From positions 62,001-126,000 of the forward strand of contig JAWDGP010001470.1 in assembly GCA_033675545.1 (NCBI GenBank): 64,000 bases of DNA. The letters are read 5' to 3'. How positions within the stretch are numbered: position 1 is the stretch's first letter; the number at the start of each line of letters is the position of its first letter. This DNA is from Elysia crispata (Eukaryota > Mollusca > Gastropoda > Plakobranchidae). Position numbers and translations under genes: made by a program. This document shows positions 1 to 12,382 of this stretch, one piece after another. Under the pieces are notes generated by a model. The model worked only from the letters and a program-made list of their open reading frames with translations. It made no database searches and was not told the DNA's origin.

Positions 1-221
1 AGAAATTCATAACTTGAGAGCTTTTTAGAGTCATTTCTTTTGTGAAATACGTAAATATTTAAAGTTGTTTGCAATTTATATATTTTGCGTGTTTTCTTAT
101 TTTTGAAGAGAACGAGCTGTAATATCTTGATACTTTATATTTCTTTTTCATTTGATATAGGGTTCTTGATTTATAAAATGTTTCATGCCTCCGATTAAAA
201 AGAAAAAAATTTATACTGCAG
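1..221. other. Intron of the USP20/33-like gene
   Basis: AT-rich intron sequence ending in a pyrimidine-poor stretch and TGCAG directly before the first visible exon at 222. No separate gene or repeat seen. Confidence 0.6.
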
Positions 222-3200
222 GTGTCTACCATCAAAGAAACATTCCAGGACCTATCGCTGCCAATTCCAAGCAAGGACCATCTTCACATGCTTCACTCTG
301 GTATGGCTGCAGCGCCCGGAGGAGTGACGCCCCCTAAGGGAGGGGCCTGTGGAGAAGTACGCCAGGGCTGGCTGGCCTGGATGTATTCCTGGATGAAGAG
401 GTAAACTGGCCTGGTCCAGTGGCTAGAACTCGAAGACGTATCTATATCACGTACATACGAAATTCATGTTCTTATATGCCTGTTGCATATTTTTACCGAG
501 CAAAATCTGTATATTAAATTTTTCTCTGAAAATTCATTGAGTTTTATTATTGATGTAGATTTTTTTTTTGGACGGCTTTATAGCAGTATGAATTTTTTTA
601 TCAGCTGGTTTGTGGGACCACACATCACTCTTCAAGATTGCCTCTCTGCTTTCTTCTCGGCGGACGAGCTCAAAGGGGACAACATGTACAGCTGTGAAAA
701 ATGTAAAAAGTAAGGATTTTTGTCCTATTTTCATTATGATATCCTTTTTACTTAACCAGTTGTATCTTGCAACTTCTTACATTTAAGATTGATTTATTTT
801 TTTACTCTTATCTTTTCAGATATCATTTTTACAACTGCAAAGCTTTATATGAGTTTATATGAATCCATTCAATAACCCGTTCTTAATCTCATCTTTTAAA
901 GTATTAGATGATGAATCACATATGAAATCCTTTCTTTCATTGACTTTTATTTCTGACAGCTACAGCAAAGATTATTGGCTATAGCGTTAGTTGCACATCA
1001 ATTTGTTTGTGTAAATCAATATGATTTTAGTTAATTAGGCTTGGACACAACATCTTTTTTTGATGTTTAGACATGATTTGTAATCTTGTACGGCATAAAA
1101 CTTATATTCATGATCTTTTTTACTAAAAATTTTGTTGGCATTATATATTATCATTGCCTTTTGTGATTTGTTTCCAGGCTCAGAAATGGTCTGAAGTACT
1201 CACGGGTGTTAGAATTACCAGAGGTAGGTGTTGATTTGAGAGACTGGTTATAATCCTTCTACTTCATATCTATTTCTCAATGAAAAATTTTGTTTTGTTG
1301 GTTTGATGAGTAACTTTGCTTTATTTTAATCATGTTCCTACTTCATGTCTATTTCTTAGGATGAAAGCATTTTTAGTTTTGGTTTGATCATTAACTTTGA
1401 CTTATCTTATTAATGCTCCTACTTCATATCTATTTCATAGGATGAAAGCTTTTGTAATTTTGATTTGATGAGTAACTTTGCTTTATCTTATTAATGCGCT
1501 TACTTCATGTCTATTTCTTAGGATGAAAATTTGTGTACTGTTGTTTTGATCAGTAACTATGCTTATCTTATTAATGCTCTTGCTTAAAGATTAAGGTATA
1601 CATAAATGGGTATCAGAGTGTGGGTGTTATCAATCACAAAATGTTCATGGAGCTAGTTAAAATGTAATGTGATCAAATTGCTTGTAAACCCAACCTAAGG
1701 TTCTTAACTTTGAGATTGTGATCATAGGCAAATCATAAACTGTTTTTATTCATTGCTTTTATCTGTAAAGTTAAAAGGCTATATCTGATAAGATATGAGA
1801 CTAAGCTCCAATCCCAAAACATACAGCTTCTGACAATGACATACTTTTGATGCAATGTTCCTGGTGTTTCCATGTTTTTAACATTCGCATTTTTTTTTAC
1901 AGATCTTAACTGTTCATCTAAAGAGATTTAGACACGAGTTTTATTCATCCAAAATCAGCACATTCATCTCATTTCCCTTGGAAGGGTTGGACATGGCGCC
2001 GTACTTATCTAAAGGTTGGTCTCGGGAGGTGGAAGGGTTGGACATGGCGCCTTACTTATCTAAAGGTTGGTCTCGGGAGGTGGAAGGGTTGGACATGGCG
2101 CCGTACTTATCTAAAGGTTGGTCTCGGGAGGTGGAAGGGTTGGACATGGCGCCGTACTTATCTAAAGGTTGGTCTCGGGAGGTGGAAGGGTTGGACATGG
2201 CGCCGTACTTATCTAAAGGTTGGTCTCGGGAGGTGGAAGGGTTGGACATGGCGCCGTACTTATCTAAAGGTTGGTCTCGGGAGGTGGAAGGGTTGGACAT
2301 GGCGCCTTACTTATCTAAAGGTTGGTCTCGGGAGGTGGAAGGGTTGGACATGGCGCCGTACTTATCTAAAGGTTGGTCTCGGGAGGTGGAAGGGTTGGAC
2401 ATGGCGCCGTACTTATCTAAAGGTTGGTCTCGGGAGGATGTATGATGGAAACAGAGAAGAGCTCAATAATGCTCTCAATAATTCTCACTCGAAGAGAAAT
2501 TACAAATAAAAAAAATTGCATCTAGTATCTTGTCCTCTGCATTGTAATTGTGCAAATTGTAACAAGGAAATCAAAGGATTTTTTTTTTGCTTGAATGAAG
2601 AATTAATTTGATTATTTGTAAAAGGGTGAGAAAAATGTGTAAAAGTTTGTAAAGGTGTTCCTTTTGCTTTTCTTTTTTTATTTTAATTTTTTTTTCCTTG
2701 CATCAATTATGAATACTTTAGTTTTGTTTTATCTTTGACGTAAGGAATTGTGAAGTATGGAGATATTTTTATTATTAATTGGATTTTGACTACACTTTTT
2801 AAAATGCCTCATAAACTGTTTAGATCAAATACACAGCATTTCTTTGTGAACTAACTGGCATCAGATACATGGTTTTTTTTTTTTAATGTGCTTTAAGTAT
2901 TAATTTACTGTGCATTTTTATATTCCTAAAAAATTGTTTTAATCGCCGTCTTTTCAAGTTTTTTGTCTACTTTTGCCCTTCTTCTATCAGTCAAATATTG
3001 AGAGTGAATGTCTATTTTTTTTTTCATGTGAAATCTCACAGGCTGCAATAATGAAGCTACATACTATGATCTGTTTGCCATCATCTGTCATCATGGGACG
3101 GCTGGGGGTGAGTGAAGGCTCAGACATTTAGTAAAGCAGTAAATCATGTTAAACTGGAATTTAAAAACTAAAAAAATTTTTCTCTGAACATTTAGTCTTA

Positions 3201-6200
3201 GAATGTTCTTCTAGTAATATTTATATGCATTGTTGTGTCATCATTAGCTTCTATTATATGCATTGTTGATTTTCCGTGTAACAGGAGGTCACTACACAGC
3301 GTACTGTCTGAACCATCTGAACCAACAGTGGTACGAGTTTGATGACCAGCTAGTCACGGAGGTCGATGTCGGCCAGGTGCTCAGCTGTGAGGCCTATGTG
3401 CTCTTTTACAGGTAGGACTCATACATTTCCTTTAAAAAAAAATTTTTTTTGAGCCAAAGTTGAATTGGTGTAGATTGTATTTCATAATTTTTTTTGTCAG
3501 CAAACTTGAACAGATTTCATCTTGGTTTTAAATTATATTTTACTATTAATTTTTCAAAAAGAAAATGTTAGCCTCGTTTTGTTAGCAATCCATCTTGTAG
3601 ATGTTATGAATGAAGTAAAATCCATTTTAGCACAACCAGTATTTGAATTTCAAAAGTCATGCTGTAGAGTAAAAGTTTTTGCTAATATTGATGACTCTAT
3701 TTCATCTAAGTATGTTTTGCAAAAAGATTGAGGGTTTCTCGAATATGTCATCAGCTTTGCTCTGTGACTAACCATAAAAAAATGTAAACATGTCATGTTT
3801 TAGGAAAAGCAACCGAAAGATGGACAGCATCCGCCAAAGATTTGCAGAGATTGAGAGACGAGAGGTGAGATTTCTAAATTTGATGATGGATATTTCTTTA
3901 TATATTTTCAAGTTAAATTCATTTCTAGCCCCATGAGATCTACACTAAAAAACCAAAGGGTGGAAGATGCCGATTAAAAATATCCAGCGTGACAAGCAAG
4001 GGAAAACAAATTTTTTTTGAAAAATTCTAAAACCCCTAACTATCAGGACCACAGAATCAATGAATATTTGTCTACATTCTAGACATGACTAGAAATACTT
4101 AACCTATACATTTAATTTTTTCGAACATATTCAAATATATTGTCTGTGTCTACAAGTCAATACCATCTTCACACCTTCTCTCCTTCCATGTCTCTACCAG
4201 GCCAGCATCCTTCGCTTCTACATCAGCAAGCAGTGGATGAGCAGGTTCCATACTTTTGCTGAGCCAGGGCCTATCACAAATAGTGATTTTCTGTGCAAAC
4301 ATGGAGGTGAGTCAGAGACACGAGATCTTTGGGTTATTTTTTAAGCACTTTTCAAAAATGAAAACATTTTCCTACCTTTTTTATTTTGTTGCAGTGAACA
4401 AACTTTGTCTTTAAAAAAAAAGGACTAGAACTAATTTTGCAGTTGGTTTTTAATTATCAAGGTTTTACTGAATGGGTGATGTCTCAAGTATTTTCTGATA
4501 CGGTTTATAGTTTGATATATTAGTTTTGAAATTGTGATAGACTTCTTTATTCAATATATTTCATTTTCCTCATAAGCAATTTTGTCACAGTACTACCCTC
4601 CAAAAGCAACCCGATGTATCTACAGATTTTGTGCTTTCGTGAAAAATGCAAAAACATTTGATGGTCAGATTAAAAAACTTCAGATACATCGATTTGACAA
4701 GTACCAATGAAGATATGTCGCTCTGCAATTTACACAAGTTGGCTAATACTTTAAATTTTCCGTTTATGCAAAGAAATTAGAAATATCTGACAAAAACCTG
4801 TTTTCGTCAGATACGTCGGTCTGCCATTGGGGGGCAGAATAGCTGGTTAAATTTCAGGTTGAAATGCTTTTGAGAACTTGAGAAATGATGAACAAGTTAA
4901 AAATTGTTGCATCCCAATATAAGTCACCTTTCATTGTTCCATCAGTAATAAATAGGTTTATCGACTGTCATTTATTGTACGCACTTTTGTATTTTGCAAG
5001 AGACATTTACCATTGTTAGGTGTTGTATCAACATCCAGGTTTCACTTGTGTGTTGTGCAATTGATTTTGAATTTGATTCCTATGTTCTTTGATGGATTAT
5101 TCACTATGTTCACCTGGTGTTTTTGGCTTTTTTTTTAATGGGTTATTTTCTGAATTCATGTATTCCGAAGTTGTCCCTCCATACAATATAAAGTTGATCC
5201 GTGACTTGATTCGGGACTAGTTTACGGTGTGGTGTGATGTGTTATTTACTGTGTTTGTCTATTCTGCAGGTGTCCCTCCAGGGAAGGTGAAGCTGATTCA
5301 GGACTAGTTTACGGTGTGGTGTGATGTGTTATTTACTGTGTTTGTCTATTCTGCAGGTGTCCCTCCAGGGAAGGTGAAGCTGATTCAGGACTAGTTTACG
5401 GTGTGGTGTGATGTGTTATTTACTGTGTTTGTCTATTCTGCAGGTGTCCCTCCAGGAAAGGTGAAGCAGATTCGTGACCTGTTTGAAGAGATCCACCAAG
5501 AAGCCTGGGAATTACTCTACACCAGGTAAGATTTGACTTTCAACTGTTCAGCAGAAGTCTGCGTCCACCTCGAGTTGGTCAAAGACAAGCAATCCCTGAA
5601 CCAAAAAAAATCTTCAGTATTAGGTTGACCTTTGGTCTATGCAAAGACGCCGCCGTTTTGACTTTAGAACTTAGTGAAGCAAGATTATTATCTGACCAAC
5701 TTATGATCCTCACAGCCAACATGTTTATTGTTAAATTGTCCTTGGTGCCTTGAAATAGAAAAGGTTAACATAGAGAAGATCTCTTGCCCTCACTTCATGA
5801 AGTGCTCGGATTATATGGAATTGACGTTGCTGCTCGTTGTGTATTGCATTCCTTCTTATAACTAGTAAGATTAATATTTTTCTCGGTAGCAACCCAAAGA
5901 CTTCATCAGATTTGTGAGTAAAGTTTCATTTTTTTTTCTGTAGTTCTCGTTCTTCTCTCATTTCACTGGTAAAGCAAGTGTTGTTCCATCTACCCAAACT
6001 TTACCAGGACCTTATCTCTCTTACTTGCCCTTTCACCCTTCCCCTCCCAGCTTTGGTGGCGGGCCTGTGTGTAACCACCTGTACGCCTGCCAGGTGTGTC
6101 ACAGCAAGTTGGAGAGTATACGTCTCAGACAGCGCACGGAGAAGGAGCTGTTTATTCAGGTTTGCACAAAATATTCTCTACTGTCTTACTTTACCCAAAA

Positions 6201-8187
6201 CTCTGATTCAGACTAATATAGTTCTTATCATCTATCACCTGCAGTGAAAAAAAAAAAAGCTTGCATAAAATGTATGTATGTTACTCTATTGACTTGGTTG
6301 ATAGGAAGACATTTTATTCTTACCTTTATTTAGTTGTGAATATTTAAAGATTTTTTTTGTTTACAGTGTTTTGCCTATTCCAGTTAGTGAGGGAATAGGA
6401 GATCAAAGCTTAACTAATTGTGTGCCAATCGACAATGTATCGTCGATATAGTGAGCCGCAGCTGTGCCAATCGACGATGTATGGTCGATATAGTGAGCCG
6501 CAGCTGTGCCAATCGACGATGTATCGTCGATATAAGAACCAATGTTTGTTTCGCCATTGGTAGCCCAGTCATGAAACTTTTCAGTTTCCTATGAGAGATA
6601 ACTCTAAATATTAAATAAGTCATAGTTACACAAAAATAAGCCAAACTGGAACCCAATTTCCAATGCATCCTCTAAAGACAATATGCACAGTAAAAATGGC
6701 CTGGCACAACCGTGGAAAATGCTCTGGCACACAATGAGTTAATTTGAAAAGGGCATCATCTTGTTGCTTACAATCTAACCATCATTACTCACAAGTTAAG
6801 ATTTTATGACCATTAAACAATGTGATGATTGGACAGCTGTGAAGTTTTTTTTTTTCATGATTGAATGATAGACTTTTCATGATTGGACAGCTGTGAAGTT
6901 TTTTTTTTCCGTGATTGAATGATAGACTTTTCATGATTGGACAGCTGTGAATTTTTTTTTTCATGATTAAATGATAGACTTTTCATGATTGGACAGCTGT
7001 GAAGTTTTTTTTTTTCATGGTTAAATATTAGACTTTTCAGGATTGGACAGCCGTGAAGTTTTTTTTTTTCATGGTTAAATATTAGACTTTTCATGATTGG
7101 ACAGCCGTGAAGTTTTTATTTTTCATGGTTAAATATTAGACTTTTCAGGATTGGACAGCCGTGAAGTTTCATACATCAAAATTTTTCCTTGAATTTTAAT
7201 ATGGTTTTTGTTTCTCCATAATAAGTTTGAGTCTATGTAAGAAATTGCACTAAATGATGATATCTGTTAGTTGTTCAAACGGTTTGCCGTGTATTCTAAT
7301 CCATGCCTGTAACCAAGAATTGCAATAAAGCAAGTCTCAGCATAGATGTTTGATTTTTGTTGCAGCTAAATGAAGAGTTCCAGGATGAAGATCACTCAGA
7401 AGTTGTCTATGCCATAAGCATGGCGTGGTTCAGAGAGTGGGAGACCTTTGTCAAAGAAAAGACAGATAGTAAGAGATTTACTTGATATTAACTGTGCTAA
7501 GGACTGGAAAGTTTTTCTCCAACTGTTATCTATCAAAGTTCACTGCTATTTTAGTCTCATAAGTAAGAAAAGAGCCTTAATTGATCAGTCTTGCTATATT
7601 TGAACTAGGCCAAAAAAGAACAGAAAAACGTCTCTGTATGAAGGGTATGTACATTCATGACAATTCAGTTTGATATCATTGAAAGTCTCTAAACAGTAGA
7701 TTGCAATATTAAATAAAAAATAAATGAGATAAATTAATATATTTTTAAAAGATTATTATCATCCCTGACCTTTTATCCAGAATTATGATTATTGAAAAAG
7801 ACATAAATTATAAACATATTGAATGAACCGTTTGAAATAACTCATTAATTTCTTGCTTTTGTTTTATTTTTAGCCCCTCCAGGTCCCATAGAAAACAACC
7901 GCATCATCGCTTATCGAAATGGCCAGCCTGTGTTGAGGCCTACCTCAGACCACGGGCAGCTGTCTCGGGACATGTGGCAGTTTTTGCACAGAATCTATGG
8001 TGGTGGACCTGACATCATCGTGCGACAGTCGACAGGCACATCTGTGAAAACCTCATCATCACCCACCCCCTCGTCGACTCCTGCCCCGGCTCCTGCTCCT
8101 CAGCCCACTAATTCTCCTGCGGCTCCCCCTAGTGGCAGTGATAGCAGTGGGGGGAGCACCCAGCAAAACTCTGCTATGAAAATTTAA
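222..8187 (+). CDS. USP20: USP20/USP33-type ubiquitin carboxyl-terminal hydrolase, 3' part (12 exons)
   Basis: Deubiquitinase gene whose 5' part lies outside the window. Exons read as 222-400, 605-709, 1178-1223, 1903-2014, 3042-3107, 3285-3411, 3804-3864, 4201-4306, 5444-5525, 6051-6159, 7366-7468 and 7874-8187. All have GT-AG borders, all phases match, and the sum is 1410 nt (469 codons plus TAA). Visible USP marks are CEKCKK (zinc fingers), HLKRFRHE, the His box [14 protein letters not shown] and YEFDDQ; the catalytic Cys box is upstream of the window. Two DUSP domains follow: roughly exons 8-10, with FCKHGG-like and [11 protein letters not shown] motifs, and exons 11-12, with AWFREWE, PPGPIEN and YGGGPDI. 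The C terminus is a Ser/Pro/Ala-rich tail. Family members act on ubiquitin chains in receptor and HIF/VHL-related turnover (known for vertebrates). USP20 and USP33 cannot be separated here; one invertebrate gene may represent both. Confidence 0.93.
1260..1582. repeat. Intronic tandem repeat, about 81 bp x 4
   Basis: Four diverged copies start at 1260, 1339, 1420 and 1501 (TACTTCATRTCTATTT..., then GTAACTTTGCTTATCTTATTAATGC-like sequence). Copies differ at several positions, so the array is not recent. It lies in the intron between the 1178-1223 and 1903-2014 exons of the USP20/33-like gene. Confidence 0.85.
1981..2439 (+). repeat. 51-bp minisatellite x 9 spanning an exon end and its 5' splice site
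   Basis: Nine almost identical 51-bp units, one coding base change visible (GCC CCG/CCT region). The first unit contains the last 34 bases of the exon beginning at 1903 ([11 protein letters not shown]) and the donor AAAG|GTTGGT after 2014. Each later unit repeats both the exon end and the donor, at +51 steps up to 2422. The unit length is a multiple of three and open, encoding 17 residues ([17 protein letters not shown]); the frame stays open to a TGA at 2443-2445. Use of any later donor therefore keeps the reading frame and adds 17 residues per unit. The exon starting at 3042 joins in phase with any of them. Confidence 0.95.
5168..5482 (+). repeat. 87-bp tandem repeat containing 3' splice site and exon start
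   Basis: Two near-identical 87-bp units precede the true exon at 5444, and an older diverged unit lies before them (period measured at 5221, 5308 and 5395). Each unit carries the acceptor TATTCTGCAG and the first ~30 bases of the exon (GTGTCCCTCCAGG...). In the extra copies the exon portion runs into an in-frame TAG (reading [11 protein letters not shown] then stop). Only the last copy continues as coding sequence to the donor at 5525. Confidence 0.9.
6419..6532. repeat. 42-bp repeat x 3 with a 9-bp hairpin
   Basis: Three copies of a unit TGTGCCAATCGAC... ending GAGCCGCAGC. The core ATCGACGAT-GT-ATCGTCGAT is a perfect 9-bp inverted repeat with a 2-base loop in the third copy and carries one mismatch in each of the first two. 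It lies in the intron between the 6051-6159 and 7366-7468 exons. Confidence 0.85.
6828..7170. repeat. 53-54-bp tandem repeat x 7
   Basis: Units beginning GATTGGACAGCYGTGAAG start at 6828, 6881, 6935, 6987, 7041, 7095 and 7149. Each has a poly-T tract of 8-13 bases that accounts for the length variation. Intronic in the USP20/33-like gene. Confidence 0.9.
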
Positions 8188-9397
8188 AATATTTCTCAGT
8201 GAATGCCTGTGATAGTTTTATAATAGTATCAGGAATTTAAAAAAAAAAAAAAAAATTAAGGAAGTTTAAAAGTAGCTATGGTGGGTGCCCAGACAGGGCT
8301 CTAGTAGAGTGACACAAGATGTCAAAGCCTTCCTCACATTTTCTGTGACAACCGCAATGGTCACTGACATCTTTATGCTCCAACACTAAAAATGAAAAGT
8401 CCTAAGAGGTATGATAGTCCATGATGGGCGTTAAATGACGACGTCATGATAAAATGTAATATCAGACTTGTAAAGTTTGTTTGAAAATCTCTTCTGTTTG
8501 AGTGCAGCTGCTCAAGAATCGTTTGTTGTGCACTGAATCCAAAGGAACCAGATGTTGCAATTTTATCATTAAAATTTTTAAATTTTTTTTTTTGGTCTAT
8601 TGGAACATGTAACGGGTCTTCTAAAGACCACATACAGAGCAGTAATTTCACAGTAACAATCTTTTCCATGCTGTGTGAGACTGCTTGATAATTATACAAT
8701 CATCTGTTCATTTGTGCTTGGTTTAGATGTTGCTTGCTTTTTAGGCTTATGTTGACTTAAAACACTCTTTGCCATGTTGATTTAATTGCCTTGAAATATT
8801 CTCAGTATATCGTTAAGAAATGAGCAAAAGAAATTTGCTGAAATGTTGAGGAAAAGAATCTATCTCTGAGATCATCGTACATCTCAAAAGTCGATGTAAA
8901 ATTGTGTCTTATTATTTCTTCCTGTCTGTTTCTAAAACTGTTTACTAGAGCATTGTTTCAAACAGTTAGTCCTGGCATAATCCAGGACGTATTCCAGCTT
9001 AGCCTTGGTAGCCAGTGAGGTGCTATGAAGTGCATTTGATCCTTTTTTCTTTTTTTTTTTAAATTCATATGCATTTTACGCTCGTATTGTAAAAAAAGGT
9101 CAAAAAGTTAATCTTTATATCAACTCTATCTCAACAGGCTACCCATTTTTAGTGTTTTGTTTTCTTCAACTCTTGGTTGTTTAGCGCAAAAAATGGTTTT
9201 GCATGCTACTTCAGTCCTTTTGATTTTTTTTTTCTGAAAGTGCTGAAAAAATCTGTTGAGAGCAGTGGATTGAATCATAAAGCTTACTAAAAATTTGAGT
9301 TGGTAATTTGATATCTCATTTCATGATACATTTACCTCTCTCTTGAAATTTTAATTCAAGATTCTGGATTCATAAGCAGCATTTAAAAAAAAATATT
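8188..9397 (+). other. Probable 3' UTR and downstream flank of the USP20/33-like gene
   Basis: Starts directly after the TAA stop. AT-rich with A and T homopolymers and no ORF with recognisable content. I saw no convincing AATAAA signal, so the transcript end is not defined. A piggyBac element follows at 9398. Confidence 0.5.
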
Positions 9398-10240
9398 TTA
9401 ACTCATTCAGCGCGGAATTATTTTAAGGTTTTCACGGAATTAATTTTTAGGTAAAATATTTTAGTAGGCCCCGCGAGAAGTTTTGGGTCACTAAAAAAAT
9501 TTACAAAGAATATATGACAAATTATATACCAAATTGAAGGTAATGAATTGAACTTTTTGAAAAAAAATAGTTGTTAGTGAAAATATGAAGACTGGTATTA
9601 TTTACATGAGGTGAAAGTCATTGAATACAATTGAACGATAAAAACAAAAATATATAATTTGTCATTCCGGAGCAAAAAAAAAATACAAAATGTAAAGACA
9701 GAACTTATTTTTTCATTTCAAATGATTTTGTAACCATTACCCTCATGCATGCTAAATTTTCTTTGATTTGGAGTGTAAATTGTTGATATGAAACAATATA
9801 TGAGACAATACCTCCCAGGGTGAAAAAAGTTACAAAAAAAAAGGGATTACGCTTCAGAAATCAAACAATCAAATGTTTGCATGCAAAAGCAAGAAAGAAT
9901 TATAACTGAAAGTGAACATAACTAATGACAATCATCAGAAATTTGTAATTGAGATAATTATAAGAACCAAAAAGTTGGTTTGTGTTAGAAATAAAAAAAT
10001 TTATGGGTAAAAAAATGTTCATCTCACCGTAAAAAAAAATAATCCAATGACCGCCAGTCCTCAGGTAACAGCTCAGTAGTAAATCCAATAATTGTTAGCC
10101 TCAATACTCCAGTCTTTAGGGTTCACCAAAATACTCCAAGGGCTTAGATGATTATTTTTGAGACTACACTAAAAAAGTAAAATTTATGTACACGTATAAA
10201 AAAAAAAAAACTATTTACAGGTCAGCGCTACACAGTTGAC

Positions 10241-12338
10241 TTAGTTATCCTCACCTGCTCCTGGAGTGTGGTATGCCAGGAAGCAGGTTTTGGGGTGTAT
10301 GTATGGCTTGTCAGGGCAACCAGAACAGATGAAATTGGTTCTCTTTCGGTCCCCAAGGCGGCTGCAAACGACGCAGCGGTTGTCTTTCTCAGTGTACATT
10401 ATTATGTGCTGAATGTGACGAGAAAATCGACATACAGGCTCATCTTTATGTTTCCTGCTCTTTATTCGTTTTGGGGCTGGGTCAGGGTTCTGTCCAGGTC
10501 CTGCCATCATCAAAGCTGCCCTCTCTAGGAGTTGTTCATAAGCTGCTCTTTGAAAGGTTTTAGTGGAATGACTTCTGCCCTTTCATCTCGGCTCATGCTA
10601 TACAAAATGAGCATTTATTTGAGCCAGCTCCAAAATCCAGTGGAAGATTTTTTTTCCACCACTTATGGGTCTTCCTCTGGAACTGACCATAATATGTGAT
10701 ATTTTGGTCAGCCCTGTCTTAGCCATTCATGTGTAGGTTGTAGCGATGAATCATTTCGGGCTTCATGATGTTGCGGCCGCGAGGATTTCTTTGGTGGAGC
10801 ACAGCAGGCTCAGCGTTGGTTGATACAGCCATACAAACTTTTTTTCCCTTTTTATCTCGCCAAGCCACAGCAAGGATATTATCATCATCATTCAGGAAGA
10901 ATTTACTTTCTTGTTCAGACAATTTGAGGGTCTTTAGTTCAGGAGGAAAACGTCGTCTGTTTGCTTGAACTGTGCCCGTGTAGTTTATTCTTCGCTGAAG
11001 AGATAATCAATCAGATTCCGCGTGGTGTAATACCAATCTGCGTGGATGTGATGGCCTGGTTCCAGAGGGGTGAGCAAAGTCTGGAATACTTTGATGGCAC
11101 TGTCACTATTAGGATCCATCTCAGGATCATAGGAAGTCTCGGCACCAAAATATATCAAGACGTTGATGACGTACCCTGTTGCGCTATCGCAGAGCCCAAA
11201 TGTCTTTACATGATACTTTTTGGGTTTACAGGCATTGTAAGTTTTGTGTCTAAAACGCCCCTTCCATCCAATAACCATCTCGTCAAGGGACAAGTTTTCA
11301 AATGGATAATAGGCGCCCTGAAATGTTGTGAGAAGGCTGTTCACAAAAGGCTCGATCTTCTCCTTTGACTGGGCTGGAGTGTCACTGCAATGTAGCATAG
11401 AGCTGTGGATCAATTCAAAGCGATCTCTAGGGAAAATTTCATGGTACCATTTAGTGTACATGTAGGGTTTTTGAGACCAGTAGTCAACTAACGATGCACG
11501 TTTATCAATGCCCATAGCAATGAGGACTGCAAAATATTTTAGCAGTTCTGGCACAGAGATGTCAGTCCAGTTGGATAGTCTAGATCTTTTTGTTGGTGGA
11601 TTGTTCATTCGAATTTTCACCTGTGCGTACTGGTTGATATTGTTGACAAGTTCCTCCAATATCTCATTTGTCATCAGGGTACTCCAACAATCCAACACTG
11701 AGCTGTCCCTGTTCAAATCGCCCTGTATCCCAGGTTGTTTTGTTGGCACAAAGCGAATTCTGTTTGATGTGCCACGCCCCCCGTCAGCTGTTGTCACCTG
11801 TCTCCAATTGTCAACCTCTTGCTGTTGTTGACGTGGAACAGCTGCATTTTGTCTTCGAGGTCGACCTCTGGGTCTAGCTGCTGATGTTGACTGCTCTACA
11901 TTAGGGCTAGACCTAGATGAGACAGTGCTATCGTCAGCTGTTGCCTCCAATTCCCCACTGGAAGTAGATCTAGGGCTAGGATGAGACCGATGACTACCAG
12001 TACTACTAGATCTAGATCTAGACCTATCATTCTCCTCTTCTCCTGACCAGTCACTATCAGAACTTGTAACATTATCACTAGGTTGATCTTCTAACAACTG
12101 TGATAAAAAAATCTCTAGCCTGCTCGGCTGTAAAACGTCTAGGTCTTTCATTAGCCATCACTTCCTTACAGAGCTTCAAAATGAATCTGGCGTCTGACAA
12201 AGAAATAGAAGACTTGCAGTTGCAACTGGCGCATTTCAGCAATAACCAGTACCCTATAGGGGCAATTCCTCGATGTAAACAATCTACTTTAGTTTCTCTT
12301 CCATCTAAAGAGTGCTTTTCGCATTTTAGTTTCACCAT
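10241..12338 (-). pseudogene. piggyBac transposase (DDE_Tnp_1_7), frameshifted
   Basis: Reads right to left in pieces. 12338-12078 has a Cys-containing N terminus and ends at RFTAEQARDFF; a poly-T tract near 12110 then shifts frame. 12151-10985 has an acidic Ser/Arg-rich linker followed by the DDE domain: LSLDEMVIGWKGRF (first Asp) and HHIHADWYYTTRNL (second Asp). A frame change near 10985 leads to 10922-10719 (GTVQANRRRFPPEL, then KPEMIHRYNLHMNG), where a TAA stop falls immediately before the expected third Asp region (DRADQ in the same frame). Another shift at an A tract follows, then 10513-10241, the Cys-rich C-terminal finger (CRF...CVVCSR...CSGCPDKP...CFLAYH). The four or more lesions include homopolymer indels and one nonsense codon. 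Family assignment is firm; activity is excluded for this copy. Confidence 0.92.
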
Positions 12339-12363
12339 TTTATTATGAAGTCGAGTTAATCGC

Positions 12364-12382
12364 CGGCCGCTGGGAGCGGCCG
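12364..12382. other. Subterminal GC hairpin of the piggyBac element
   Basis: CGGCCGCT-GGG-AGCGGCCG, an 8-bp perfect stem with a 3-base loop, ends 15 bp from the right terminus. No equivalent hairpin is seen at the left end. Confidence 0.8.

Noticed and set aside
10268..11831. Plus-strand frames across the piggyBac element
   Set aside because: They lie antisense to clear transposase domains and have no motifs of their own.
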